DNA of 64,000 nucleotides, taken from the NCBI RefSeq assembly GCF_001886735.1, contig NZ_CP018078.1, positions 31,273 through 95,272 of the forward strand. The letters are read 5' to 3'. The position numbers were made by a program, and so were the translations under genes. The notes below the pieces were generated by a model. The model was not told where the DNA came from and did no database searches. It saw nothing but the letters and a program-made list of their open reading frames with translations. This DNA is from Sulfitobacter alexandrii (GTDB taxonomy: Bacteria > Pseudomonadota > Alphaproteobacteria > Rhodobacterales > Rhodobacteraceae). The first letter of the stretch is position 1; each line of letters opens with the position of its first letter. This document shows positions 17,189 to 26,277 of the stretch, piece after piece.

Positions 17189-17845
17189 TCAACCACCCTG
17201 CCCCGCCAGAAACTCCGCCAGCACAGGACTGGCCGCACCCTTCGCGGAACTGAGCAGCTCCGAACCCGCAAGCGTGGCCTTCGAGAGGCGTACGAGCCCA
17301 CCGGTTTCCTCGATGCGGTAACAGCGGCGTTTTTGCCGACCCCGCCTGTAGTGGGTCGCGGTGACGATCTGGCAGGTGCTGCCATCGGTGAGCGTCACGG
17401 GCGTGGCGAGCCTGATCTTGTCGCCTTCCTCGTAGTCCGGGATCGACGCCCAATCCCGGCAGCGCTGGCGCCAGGCATGGGCGTAGCTGTCCGGGTCTTT
17501 CAGGTTGGAGAGAAGCTCGATCAGCCCAAGCGGAGCACGAGACTCGTTCGGGCCAGCGCTTTCCTCCATGTCCTTATAGCCCCAGCAGCCGTCATCGTAT
17601 CGGGTGAGGAAGACAGCGCCGAAGGTGATCGAGCCGTCAGGATCGGTGATATAGGTCGTGTCCTCGACAGGGGTGCCGTCGCTATTGGTGACCTTTGCCG
17701 CCGCATACCAGGTGGAACCGACCTTACAGGCTTTGACCAGTTCGGTTTTGCGCGTGTCGCTCTCGAAGCTGCAAAGCCGGGTGATTTCCGCTTTCTCATC
17801 CGCGTAGGTCTGGACGCGGCCGTCGGTGTAGAAGAGCCAACCCAT
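17189..17845 (-). CDS. DUF6927-like protein
   Basis: 218 residues from ATG 17845 (a GTG one codon earlier is possible). MGWLFYTDGRVQTYADEKAEI, GSTWYAAAKVT, FLTRYDDGCWGYKDMEES and SYAHAWRQRCRDW match the DUF6927 family as I know it, a conserved plasmid protein of unknown function. Its start overlaps the stop of the upstream gene by one base (TGATG), so the two are co-translated. Confidence 0.65.
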   Translation of the reverse strand: MGWLFYTDGRVQTYADEKAEITRLCSFESDTRKTELVKACKVGSTWYAAAKVTNSDGTPVEDTTYITDPDGSITFGAVFLTRYDDGCWGYKDMEESAGPNESRAPLGLIELLSNLKDPDSYAHAWRQRCRDWASIPDYEEGDKIRLATPVTLTDGSTCQIVTATHYRRGRQKRRCYRIEETGGLVRLSKATLAGSELLSSAKGAASPVLAEFLAGQGG

Positions 17846-18438
17846 CACGCCGCCCTCCGGTCATCGAGTTCCATCAGGGCATCAAGCGGCACGCGGTAGG
17901 GCTGCATGGCGTCGAAATCCTCGCAATTGCCGCAGTTCTGCACGATCGCGAAGGTATCGCAGGCATCCTTGAGAATGACCCGAAAGGTGCCGCCAAGGCC
18001 CGAGGGCACCTCGTAGGTCCCGCCGATGAGATAGTCCGAGGCCCGGCGCACGAAGACGCGGATGCTGTGGCCATCGGTGGCGAGCCGGATCGCCCCCTGC
18101 CCCCGATCGATGAGCACCTGCACGTCATCCAGGATGTCGGTGTAGAACTGGCCGGTCAGATCGCGAAACGCCAAGCGGCGCTGTGCCATCCAGTCGGTGT
18201 CCCGAAACGGGTTCATGCCGTCGGCGAAGGCGAAAGAGGGATCGGCCCGCTCGGTGGTGACGATGCGGGTGGTCGTGTCGTCGATCCCGTTCGAGCGCAG
18301 ATGCACGCCATTGCCGACGATGAGAATCAGGGCAGGCCTGTTCACCGGTCCGTTCCAGTTGGGCAGGAAGGTTTTGCAGGCGCGCGCATGGGCGATCTGC
18401 GCCGCAACAGCGGAGGCAGAGAACTTGAGAATAGCCAT
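17845..18438 (-). CDS. Hypothetical plasmid protein paired with the DUF6927 gene
   Basis: 197 residues, no signal peptide or membrane span. It starts MAILKFSASAVAAQIAHAR and contains a beta-rich middle (ALILIVGNGVHLRSNG, TRIVTTERADPSF) and a Cys pair near the end (NCGNCEDF) that could bind metal. I do not recognise the family. The one-base overlap with the DUF6927 gene and position in the accessory block suggest a joint function. Confidence 0.55.
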   Translation of the reverse strand: MAILKFSASAVAAQIAHARACKTFLPNWNGPVNRPALILIVGNGVHLRSNGIDDTTTRIVTTERADPSFAFADGMNPFRDTDWMAQRRLAFRDLTGQFYTDILDDVQVLIDRGQGAIRLATDGHSIRVFVRRASDYLIGGTYEVPSGLGGTFRVILKDACDTFAIVQNCGNCEDFDAMQPYRVPLDALMELDDRRAA

Positions 18439-18512
18439 GGGGATGTCTTTCGGTTGAGTGTGGGAGGGTCGACCCGCGCAGGCAGAAGGGCTTGCACGGG
18501 TCGTGTGGTGGC

Positions 18513-20495
18513 TCAGGCCGCTTGCGCGACCTCGCTGTCAGGCTCGGGGGTTTCCGCAGCGGGCTTCGCCTCATCACAGGCGATACCGGCGGTCTGCATC
18601 ATGGGCGGGCACCAGGCGGCCACGGCAGCGCGCTGCGCGTCCGTGAGCGTGGCGAAGGGCTCGGCGAAGAGCTTGTCACAAAAGGCGACGATTTCTTTCT
18701 TGCTCGACGAGGCCAGCGTCTCCGCCTCCTGGGCGAGACCCAGATCCTCACCGAGGATCTTCAGGAGCCAGGCCTTCTTGAAGCGGTTGAAGAACGCCGC
18801 GTTCGGCGTCCAATGGGCGCGGATATCGGGCATGATCTCGATCTCGAAGTCATGCATCAGGCTGTCGCGCTGCCGGTCCCGCGCGAAGCAGGCCTGCGTG
18901 GTGCTTGCCGTCGCATAGGCGACGAGCTTGGCCTTCTCGCCTGGCTTCAGCGCGCGAAACGCCGCGAACTGATCGGCGGGAGACCGGGCGTCATCGAGCC
19001 AGGACAGATCAAGCGCATCATGCGCCGCCGCCACCTGCTCAAGCGAGGTCTCGTCGATCTCGTCCATCTTGGCGTGGTTGCGGTATTCCTTGCGGGCGTC
19101 GACCTTGATTGCCTGCGTGACGCTCATGCCGCTGCCAAGGACGTCGCTGACCAGCTTGAAGAGCGTCAGATTAAGCGTGGCCTCCGGATGCAGCGCCATC
19201 GCTGCCCCGAGCGCCATGGCCCGTTCGGTCTTGAGGTCCTCGGCGAGCGAAGCAGGGTAGGTGATTTCGCCGGCGTCCGGGGCCTCCTCCCCGGTCGGGT
19301 TGGCCGAGGAGCCGCGCGCGCCCTCCTCTTTCGCGGTGTCCTCCGGGCGGACGAGACCAACATAGAGGGTGATCTTACCGCTCGACCACGACGCGATCAC
19401 CCCAGACCGCGCGAGGTCCTCGGCGCTGTAAGCCTCCTGCAGATCCCGGGCTTCCTCTTCCAGAGCGTCAACGCGGTCGTAAAGCGCGTTGTAGGCGTCG
19501 TCCTCGAGCCCCTCATCCTCCATCTCGAGCTGAAGTTTCTCGAGCTCGGAGGTGATCTCGTCGATGCGCTTCTGGGCAGCCTCATCAGGTTCGATGGGAC
19601 CGGGATAGACGCGGCCGTAGTCAGCCATGGTCGCGTAATCATAGCGCAACATCGCATCCGCCCAGGCAAAGCCCAGCTTTATGCGAGCCTCTTCGGCGGC
19701 GGCACCGAGCTTCTCGAGCAAGATGGTCTCGACCAACGTCGCATCTTCCAGCACCGAATGCTGTTCTAGCAGATCGGCTGCGACGGCGCCGCCACGCGCC
19801 TCATAGTCCTCACGCACGAAGGCTCCGATATCGTCGCTGACCTGCACCCCGCGGGATTTGAGCGCCTGACGGACGGTGTAGGCCTGCAGGTAGCTGTCTT
19901 CCTTGGTCAGCGCCTCATAGACCTCCTTCTGCACCTCCTGGCTCGGATGCTCGGCGAAAGCCTTCATCGTATCGAGCGTGATCGTCTTGGCCCGTGCCGC
20001 GGCGCGAATGTCGGGGTGGATCAGCCCATAGCGCAGCCGGCCCTTCACGGCAGCGACCGTGGTGCCAAAGGTTTTTGCGATCGTCTCGGGGGTCTGGCCG
20101 TCGACTTCCATCATCCGCGCGAAAGCCTCGAACTCGTCAATCGCGTTCATCGGGGCTTGCGTGATGTTCTCGGCGAGCGACAGGGCCGTGGTGACATCGC
20201 AATCGTCGGGTACGAGGCGGCAGTCCACCTTGGTCTTCGCGGTGAACCCCTTCTCGCTCTTGTCCGCGACCAGTTCCTTCAGGGCGGCATGGCGGCGACC
20301 ACCTGCGAGTACAGCATATTTGCCGTCGATCTTCTGAACCAGGAGCGGCTGGAGCAGGCCCAGAACGGCAATGCTGGCCTTGAGATGCGCGATGTTCTCG
20401 GGGTCATAAGTTTCCGGCGCGTTGCTGCGCACATTGGCGGGGTGAGCTGTCAGATCGCCGATAGCGACGGTAAGGGGAGCAAAACTTGTGGTCAT
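18513..20495 (-). CDS. Large ParB/Spo0J-like (ParB-N domain) plasmid protein
   Basis: 660 residues. Residues 8-110 are a ParB-type N domain (LTAHPANVRSN, ASIAVLGLLQPLLVQ, YAVLAGGRRHAAL, ENITQAPMNAIDEFEAF) and 120-215 a ParB HTH region (ETIAKTFGTTVAAVKGRLRYGLIHPDIR). A coiled coil follows at about 290-350 (EITSELEKLQLEMEDEG). The length is about twice that of partition ParB, and a true RepB is encoded at 29.8 kb, so it is probably an accessory CTPase-like or nuclease protein of the transfer block rather than the centromere binder. A leader hairpin lies upstream. Confidence 0.8.
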   Translation of the reverse strand: MTTSFAPLTVAIGDLTAHPANVRSNAPETYDPENIAHLKASIAVLGLLQPLLVQKIDGKYAVLAGGRRHAALKELVADKSEKGFTAKTKVDCRLVPDDCDVTTALSLAENITQAPMNAIDEFEAFARMMEVDGQTPETIAKTFGTTVAAVKGRLRYGLIHPDIRAAARAKTITLDTMKAFAEHPSQEVQKEVYEALTKEDSYLQAYTVRQALKSRGVQVSDDIGAFVREDYEARGGAVAADLLEQHSVLEDATLVETILLEKLGAAAEEARIKLGFAWADAMLRYDYATMADYGRVYPGPIEPDEAAQKRIDEITSELEKLQLEMEDEGLEDDAYNALYDRVDALEEEARDLQEAYSAEDLARSGVIASWSSGKITLYVGLVRPEDTAKEEGARGSSANPTGEEAPDAGEITYPASLAEDLKTERAMALGAAMALHPEATLNLTLFKLVSDVLGSGMSVTQAIKVDARKEYRNHAKMDEIDETSLEQVAAAHDALDLSWLDDARSPADQFAAFRALKPGEKAKLVAYATASTTQACFARDRQRDSLMHDFEIEIMPDIRAHWTPNAAFFNRFKKAWLLKILGEDLGLAQEAETLASSSKKEIVAFCDKLFAEPFATLTDAQRAAVAAWCPPMMQTAGIACDEAKPAAETPEPDSEVAQAA

Positions 20496-20576
20496 GGGAT
20501 ATCCTTCCAGGTGGGTGAGGTGTGGCCCGCGCGTTCACGCGCGTGACCAATCCCCGGCTTCAGGGATCACCACGAC

Positions 20577-20606
20577 AAAAGGCCCACTTCCGTAATGGGG
20601 CGGGCC
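20577..20606 (-). terminator. Hairpin in the leader of the ParB-like gene
   Basis: On the minus strand GGCCCGC (20606 down) pairs, with one mismatch, with GTGGGCC, followed by TTTT. It lies about 80 bp upstream of the ParB-like start and may terminate read-through from the IS110 element or attenuate the gene. Confidence 0.45.
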
Positions 20607-20681
20607 TCTGTCAAGGGTATCGGGCAAGTCAAGAACTCCGGCGAAGAACTCATTCTTCACCGGTTGTAAGACACAGATTCA

Positions 20682-20700
20682 AAAGCCTACTTTTTCTTTT
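20682..20700 (-). promoter_or_regulatory. Shared leader motif, copy 2 (ParB-like gene); rest of 20496-20960 noncoding
   Basis: AAAGCCTACTTTTTCTTTT, almost identical to 22632-22650. The stretch 20496-20960 holds no convincing gene: it contains this motif, the hairpin at 20577-20606 and, from about 20706, the noncoding 3' flank of the IS110 element. Confidence 0.45.
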
Positions 20701-20705
20701 TCACT

Positions 20706-22140
20706 GCAACCGCACGTCAGTACTTAAGGGTACCCCCTGTCCGGGCTTCGCTCTTCCGTCCGTAGTCAGCCATCGGCCGCCACTCTATGCCTGGTTCAAT
20801 TCTGCTCCCTGGGTGCCCATCTTTCCCGCGTATTCAGCGCTAGCTGATAACCAGCGGGCCTGCGGCATCTCCAGGAACCTCGTCCCGGCAAGGGACCTCG
20901 ACGTACCTGTAGTCAGGTGCAGCTCATACCTCCGTCTCGAAAAGCCTTGGAACGTCTCGCTCAGGCTATTGCGCCGGAGCTCTGCGTGTAGCGAAACGGC
21001 GTTCCGTCGATCCACATGCGGTGCAATACAACTCCAATTCGTCGAGCGAGAGCAATCAGGGCTCTCTTCGATCCGCGCCTGTGTGCCACTCTACGTCCCC
21101 AGGCCTGGAGCCAGTTCGGAGCGCCTCGATGCATCAGGATCATCGCCGCCTGATACAGAGCCGTGCGTAGGCCGCGATCGCCGGTTTTGGTGATCTGTCC
21201 GACGATATCCATTTCCCCCGATTGAGTGCGCCTCGGCGTCAAACCCGCCCACGGACCGACGTCTTTCGATCGCGCGAAGCGGGTCGGGTCATCGATCGCG
21301 GATCTTACGGTCAGAGCAACGATTGGGCCGACACCCGGCATCGTCGTCATCAGGCGGCATACATCGTCGTGCTTTGCCAACCCAGTGATCATCGTGTCCA
21401 ACGCCGCCAGCTCGGCCCGCAATTGCTCCCGTGCACGCAGAAGCGTCGACGCCGAGGCGGACAGGATTTTGTTCTCGGCAACCAGTTCTCTCACCCGGTC
21501 ATCGTATCTGATTCGGGTGACGTGTCCGAGCTTCAGGCCAAAGTTCCTGAGAACACCTCTCATTGAGAGTTCGATGTTGATGATCGCCTGCTGAAGAGAC
21601 TTTCGCGCCGTCAGCAGAGCGCGGATTTCCTGGGAGGACACAGATTTGCGGTGCACCGGCCGGTACCAACCCATTTGCAATAATCGAGCAATCCCCTGGG
21701 CATCGCGCCTGTCGGTCTTGATCGGCATTGCTTTCAAGGCGGCTTTTACCAACCGCGTTTCCATCAGGATCACGTCAAATCCGGCGTCTTCGATCCCTTT
21801 GCTCAGCCATTGGGAAAGCGGTCCGGCTTCAAGCCCGATGGCATCAATCGTGTACGGCAGCGAGCCGATTGCAAGCACCAAGGCTTCAGGCTCGCTGGCC
21901 GCTTGGAATTCTTTAACAACTTTACCCTGCGGTCCCAGCACACAAATCGCAGTGCTTGCCAGTGAAACGTCCAATCCGATAAATACATTCATGTCGTTGC
22001 CCTTCTATTCTCAGGAATTGAGGCGCATGGAGACATACGACCTCGTAGACGCGCTGCAGGCGCATCAAGGGCAACGGCACTTCAAGTCATCCTGACAGAC
22101 AAGCGAAACGTGTTCGATTCGCCGACAGCCCCATTACGGC
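20706..22140 (-). mobile_element. IS110-family insertion sequence, ends not resolved
   Basis: One transposase gene with about 255 bp of noncoding DNA downstream and about 145 bp upstream. IS110 elements lack clear terminal repeats, so the boundaries are estimates. Inverted copies of CCGTAATGGGGC occur at 20590-20601 and 22128-22139, but the left one lies in the plasmid leader, so its meaning is uncertain. Confidence 0.5.
20961..21992 (-). CDS. IS110-family transposase (DEDD type)
   Basis: 343 residues. The N-terminal DEDD/RuvC-like domain begins MNVFIGLDVSLASTAICVLG and includes LEAGPLSQWLSKG and KTDRRDAQGIARLL. The C-terminal Transposase_20 domain has MTTMPGVGPIVALTVRSAI and PWAGLTPRRTQSGEM with the conserved Ser. 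IS110 enzymes act with a structured bridge RNA encoded in a noncoding flank. The gene looks complete. Confidence 0.9.
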   Translation of the reverse strand: MNVFIGLDVSLASTAICVLGPQGKVVKEFQAASEPEALVLAIGSLPYTIDAIGLEAGPLSQWLSKGIEDAGFDVILMETRLVKAALKAMPIKTDRRDAQGIARLLQMGWYRPVHRKSVSSQEIRALLTARKSLQQAIINIELSMRGVLRNFGLKLGHVTRIRYDDRVRELVAENKILSASASTLLRAREQLRAELAALDTMITGLAKHDDVCRLMTTMPGVGPIVALTVRSAIDDPTRFARSKDVGPWAGLTPRRTQSGEMDIVGQITKTGDRGLRTALYQAAMILMHRGAPNWLQAWGRRVAHRRGSKRALIALARRIGVVLHRMWIDGTPFRYTQSSGAIA

Positions 22141-22206
22141 ATCTTTCCCTTTGAGGGGTCAGCGGGCCTTCATCGTCTGAGATGTCAGGGTGAGGAGTCC
22201 CCTGCC

Positions 22207-22596
22207 CTACCAGTCGCGCGCCAGCATGATGGTCAGCACGCGCATGGTGGTGGCAGGATTGTCCGGGGTCTCAGCCCCATAGCGGAAGTCCGAGTCTGCT
22301 TCATAGAGATCGATCTTCCAGAACACGGTCTCTCCCCGGATCTCGACCGCCCCGAAATCGTGCCAGCCCTCGGGATCATTCTCAGGCTCGAACGTGGCAA
22401 ACTCACCGGTTGCCTTGACCGCCTCGGCCATGAAGCCGTCGCCGGCCTCCATAAGCGAGCGGGTGACATGCATGCGGCCCTGGATGGGTTGCGCGGGCGG
22501 CACTCCAAGGCACGCGAGCTTGCGAAACGCGTCGTTCTGCGCCGCGATCACACTCGGATCTGGCCGGTCTTGCTGGGGTTGAACGGTCATGGTCAT
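22207..22596 (-). CDS. DUF3768 protein
   Basis: 129 residues. IAAQNDAFRKLACLG, GRMHVTRSLMEAG, PENDPEGWHDFGAVEIRGETVFWKID and the end TTMRVLTIMLARDW match DUF3768, a plasmid-borne family of unknown function. ATG 22596 follows AAGGAG; the longer frame is a shadow of the leader. A copy of the shared leader motif lies 36-54 bp upstream. Confidence 0.8.
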   Translation of the reverse strand: MTMTVQPQQDRPDPSVIAAQNDAFRKLACLGVPPAQPIQGRMHVTRSLMEAGDGFMAEAVKATGEFATFEPENDPEGWHDFGAVEIRGETVFWKIDLYEADSDFRYGAETPDNPATTMRVLTIMLARDW

Positions 22597-22631
22597 GGGG
22601 GACTCCTTTGAGAAGTTGAAACACCCTTCCC

Positions 22632-22650
22632 AAAGCCAGCTTTTTCTTTT
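22632..22650 (-). promoter_or_regulatory. Shared leader motif, copy 3 (DUF3768 gene)
   Basis: AAAGCCAGCTTTTTCTTTT on the plus strand; it differs from the copy at 20682-20700 at two positions. Confidence 0.45.
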
Positions 22651-22788
22651 CCGCTTGGCAGAAGACCCCGTCCAAACCTGCCCGAACCAAACAGTTCCGA
22701 AAGTCCGCTCAGCGGACAAAGTGAGCTTTCGCTATAAGTGCGCATGTGTCCGCTTCGTCGTCAGTGACCCATGAACGTGCGCCAAGCC

Positions 22789-24126
22789 TTATCCCCTCTT
22801 GCCCCACAGGATCGCTAGAGCACCGAGCAGGAAGCTACCGAGCAGCGCCAACAGAGCTGCATTCGTTGAAGCCGCTCCGATCAGGGAGCCAAGAACAGCC
22901 ACACCGAAGGCACCACCGGCTTGTCGGGACGTATTCAACACAGCGGAACCGACACCGGTGCGCCCGGAAGGGACGTTCTCAAGAGTGGCCGATACAATCG
23001 CCGGCAGGGTGGCTCCGCCGACGCCTATGAGCAGTGAGCCAACCAAGAATGGCGCCGCCGCCAAGCCGCCGAACATGAGTACTGCGGTGCCAAGAGCACC
23101 GGCAGTCAGTGTGACGACGGCCGGCCGTTCAGGCCCGAACCGGGCAACGATCCGACCGAGTGCAAAGGCGACGATAGCCGTGGTCGCCGTCATTGGTGCG
23201 AACTTGAGGCCGACCTCGACCGGCACTGCACCGTCCGTCTGCAAGACAAAGGAAAGTGCGAACAGCGCTCCATAGTAGGCGAAGTTGTAGAGGAATGCAC
23301 CCAGGATAGCCCCAGTGAAAGCGCGCGAGCGGAAGAGCGCGGGCGGCAACATCGGGTTGTCATGGCGTCGCTCGGCGACAACAAACCCGAAAGCCGCGGC
23401 AACACCAATGGCCAAAGCTCCGATCACGATGCCAGAGGTCCATCCGAGCTCGCGGCCTTCCGTAGCCGCAAACACCAGCGTCGCCAGCGCGACGATCCCG
23501 AGGACTTGGCCAATCGGATCGAGCGCGCGGTCCTGACGCTCAGGCCGCCCTACAGAGGCCGCCGCGGCCGCCAGGGCCAGAAGCCCCACCGGCAGGTTCA
23601 GCAGGAAGATCGCCCGCCAGCCCAGCGTGCCTGCGAGGAAGCCTCCGAGTAGAGGACCCGCAACCAAGGCGATGGCCGAAATTGCGCTCCAGCTGCCGAG
23701 CGCGCGGGCGCGTGCTTTCGGATCGGGAAATGCGTCAACAAGGAGCGCCATCGAGCTTGGCAAGATCGCCGCCGCCCCGATACCCTGGATGGCGCGGGCT
23801 GCGATCAGGACCTCGGTGCTCGGCGCGAGGCCGCAGAGCGCGGAGGCGCCGACGAAGAACATCAGGGCCCAGAGAAACACCGTCCGCGCGCCCATCCGGT
23901 CCGAGAGCGCTCCGGAGGACAGCAGGAGGCCGGCGAAGACCAGCGTGTAGGCGTTGGCGATCCATTGGAGCGCCGTCAGGCTCGCCCCGAGATCCTCGGC
24001 GATCGTCGGCAGCGCGACATGGAGGGCAGTCGCATCGAGCGTGATCATAAACGAGCTTGCGCCAAGCGCTGCTAGTGCGACGGCGGGTGGCAAGCTGCGC
24101 GTCTGGGTCGTGCTGAGGTCTGTCAT
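22789..24126 (-). CDS. MFS drug/proton antiporter (DHA2-like)
   Basis: 445 residues with 12-14 hydrophobic spans over the whole length. Family marks include LDATALHVALPTIAEDLG in the first span, GALSDRMGARTVF in loop 2-3, and ARAIQGIGAAAILPSSMALL (motif C region). It probably exports toxic organic compounds. It is divergent from a LysR gene 92 bp away, the usual regulator-transporter pairing, and the pair interrupts the accessory block as cargo. Substrate cannot be predicted. Confidence 0.85.
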   Translation of the reverse strand: MTDLSTTQTRSLPPAVALAALGASSFMITLDATALHVALPTIAEDLGASLTALQWIANAYTLVFAGLLLSSGALSDRMGARTVFLWALMFFVGASALCGLAPSTEVLIAARAIQGIGAAAILPSSMALLVDAFPDPKARARALGSWSAISAIALVAGPLLGGFLAGTLGWRAIFLLNLPVGLLALAAAAASVGRPERQDRALDPIGQVLGIVALATLVFAATEGRELGWTSGIVIGALAIGVAAAFGFVVAERRHDNPMLPPALFRSRAFTGAILGAFLYNFAYYGALFALSFVLQTDGAVPVEVGLKFAPMTATTAIVAFALGRIVARFGPERPAVVTLTAGALGTAVLMFGGLAAAPFLVGSLLIGVGGATLPAIVSATLENVPSGRTGVGSAVLNTSRQAGGAFGVAVLGSLIGAASTNAALLALLGSFLLGALAILWGKRG

Positions 24127-24218
24127 CTTTTGCTCCAGCAGTCGCGGCTATCCTTCCATAACTTGGGGTGAAGTGCTACTTAGGTATGTAGAAATATGGT
24201 ATAAGCTAAGCTGATGTC

Positions 24219-25103
24219 ATGAACCTTTCCCAGATCAAGGTGCTGGTCGCCATCGCCGACACCGGAAGCCTCACCTTTGCCGCCGAACGGCTGAGCCTGT
24301 CTCAATCCGGCGTCAGCCAAGCCATAGCCGCGCTGGAGGAAGACCTCGGTGTTCAGCTCTTCACCCGGGGGCGCCGCGGCGCTGTCGCCACCGCGGTGGG
24401 GGAGGAAGTCGTCCGCGAGGCGCGAGCGGTTCTTGCCGGCCTCGACGCGATCCGCCGAAAGGCGGATGCGGCGGCCGGGATCGAGCAGGGCAAGCTCCGC
24501 CTCGCAGCCTTTCCGTCCGTCTTCTCCACGCTCCTGCCGCCGCTTCTGCGGCGCTTCAGGGACCTTCATCCCGGCATAGAGGTCGTGGCCCTGGAGGCGA
24601 GCGATGCGGAGATCGAGACCTGGCTTGCGAACGGAACCGTCGATCTGGGTGTCACCACCGCCGAAAGCTTCGAGGCCACCGACTGGCCCCTTGGTCAGGA
24701 CGACTGGGTCGCGGTGCTGCCCTCGAGCCATCCCATCGCCCTCTCGCCCTCGCGGGCCGTCGCCCTCACTCGCCTGGCAGATGAGCCATTCGTTCTGGCA
24801 ACCGGTGGCTGCACGATTCATGCAGGCTCGCTGGCGGAGCGGTTGGGGGCGCCCTTGGAACAGATCAAGATCGAGGTTCGGGACTGGGTGAGTGCCTTCG
24901 CGCTGGTCCGCGAGGGCTTGGGCGTGACTGTCGTCCCCGAACCGACCCTTCCGGCCGACCGCCGTGGGCTGCGGGTCCTGCCGCTGAAGGAGGGCTTGCA
25001 CCGGTATTTCGGGCTCCGGTGCAGCAAAACTGCGCTGAACACGCCAGCGGTTACATCCTTTCTTGGGCTTGCCAAGGCGGCTAGCTCAGCCAAAGCGGCT
25101 TAG
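24219..25103 (+). CDS. LysR-family transcriptional regulator
   Basis: 294 residues. N-terminal winged HTH (MNLSQIKVLVAIADTGS, AAERLSLSQSGVSQAIAALE) and a C-terminal effector domain (about 90-290) starting KLRLAAFPSVFSTLLPPLLRRF. It is transcribed away from the MFS exporter and most likely controls it from the 92-bp shared intergenic region, which has the AT-rich inverted patches expected for LysR boxes (TTAGGTATG...). Confidence 0.88.
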   Translation: MNLSQIKVLVAIADTGSLTFAAERLSLSQSGVSQAIAALEEDLGVQLFTRGRRGAVATAVGEEVVREARAVLAGLDAIRRKADAAAGIEQGKLRLAAFPSVFSTLLPPLLRRFRDLHPGIEVVALEASDAEIETWLANGTVDLGVTTAESFEATDWPLGQDDWVAVLPSSHPIALSPSRAVALTRLADEPFVLATGGCTIHAGSLAERLGAPLEQIKIEVRDWVSAFALVREGLGVTVVPEPTLPADRRGLRVLPLKEGLHRYFGLRCSKTALNTPAVTSFLGLAKAASSAKAA

Positions 25104-25299
25104 GTTTCGAAAAGTTCGAATTTGGCGCTTACACCGCCGATGCTTGGGTTCTAGGCCCCAAATATTTGAGATAGAGACCCGCGCCGCTGGACTCACCCAA
25201 CCTTCCCACCCGAACATTTGAAGCTGCCGTTTGTACATCCTGCAGCATCAGTCATTATGGGCTCACAGCTGCCATTTTCTGCTTCGCTGCAAAGCATAG

Positions 25300-26238
25300 T
25301 CAAGCAGCCTCGGCGCTGCGACCTGCCCTGCCCGCCTCCGATCTGGCAATCAGGTAGTCGCAAGCACGTTGCGCGTCCGCAGCGTGCCGGAAGATCGAGC
25401 CCTTGTCGGAGCGAAGGACACGCAACCAGTTGTGGAGGTAGGCAGCATTCATCTCGAGCGTATGCGCGGTGAAGCCAAGCGTTTGTCCCAGGAACACCGA
25501 GGTCAGTTCCGCGACGATCTCCTCGCGCGCATAGGACGTGTTGCCGAACTTCGAGAGACCGAAATCACGGTTCAGTCGATGGGGGGCTTTCGTAGCATGG
25601 GCCAGCTCATGGGCCCAGACCCCGTAGAAATTGCGCGGGTCCTGGAACCGCGTGATGGACGGCATGTAGACCTTGTCCACGGGCGGCAGGTAGTACGCTT
25701 CCGTTCCCGTGAAGACGGTCGTGATGTCGATGGCATCGAAAAACGCCTGCATGTGCGGGATGGGCTCGGACGGCGCATGCTCGGGCACGGGCTCCGGGTC
25801 GGGGAAGAAACTGTCGGGCAGGCCATCGATCTGGCAGGCATTGAACACGCGGTAGGATTTCTGGAAGCGGAAGATGCGGGCTTCTTCGGAGCGATCATCG
25901 CCATCGCTGCGGTCGTCCTCGCCGCCGGCGTCTTTCCGGCTTTGACCGTAATAGACAACGACAGAGGACTTCTCGCCCTTGCGAACCTTTGCATCCAAAG
26001 CATTGGCCTGCGGAAGCGTCATCCAGAAGGGCGAGCTGTGGCCCGCCATCACGGTGCGCATGGTCAGCAGGAAGTTGTTCACGCCCTGGTAGGGTTCACC
26101 GCCCACGCGCAGGGGGCGAGAACTGCCTCCTGCCGTCCAAGGCTTGCGCCACGGCAGAACGCCGCGCTCGATGATACGGATGATTTCGTTTGTGATGACC
26201 TCGGAGGCATCGAATTTGGGCGTACGGGATCGTGCCAT
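25300..26238 (-). CDS. ardC: ArdC-like antirestriction protein
   Basis: 312 residues. The N-terminal ssDNA-binding ArcN/DUF1738 domain has EIIRIIERGVLPWRKPW and GVNNFLLTM; the C-terminal zincin domain has the HELAHATK metal site (HExxH) followed by a Glu in YAREEIVAELTSVFLG. ArdC proteins protect incoming plasmid DNA from restriction during conjugation. Start ATG 26238. It lies in the same-strand accessory block as the methyltransferase-helicase, supporting an anti-defence function for the block. Confidence 0.87.
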   Translation of the reverse strand: MARSRTPKFDASEVITNEIIRIIERGVLPWRKPWTAGGSSRPLRVGGEPYQGVNNFLLTMRTVMAGHSSPFWMTLPQANALDAKVRKGEKSSVVVYYGQSRKDAGGEDDRSDGDDRSEEARIFRFQKSYRVFNACQIDGLPDSFFPDPEPVPEHAPSEPIPHMQAFFDAIDITTVFTGTEAYYLPPVDKVYMPSITRFQDPRNFYGVWAHELAHATKAPHRLNRDFGLSKFGNTSYAREEIVAELTSVFLGQTLGFTAHTLEMNAAYLHNWLRVLRSDKGSIFRHAADAQRACDYLIARSEAGRAGRSAEAA

Positions 26239-26277
26239 GGATGGCGTCCTTTCGTGTGTTGGTGAGAAGATTGGGGG

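Noticed and set aside
18492..19769. 425-residue + strand ORF
   Set aside because: Antisense to the ParB-like gene.
20590..22139. CCGTAATGGGGC inverted copies as the true IS110 ends
   Set aside because: The left copy forms part of a hairpin in the ParB-like gene leader, outside the shared leader motif, so it probably predates the insertion.
25369..26265. 298-residue + strand ORF
   Set aside because: Antisense to ardC, which has the HELAHA zinc site.
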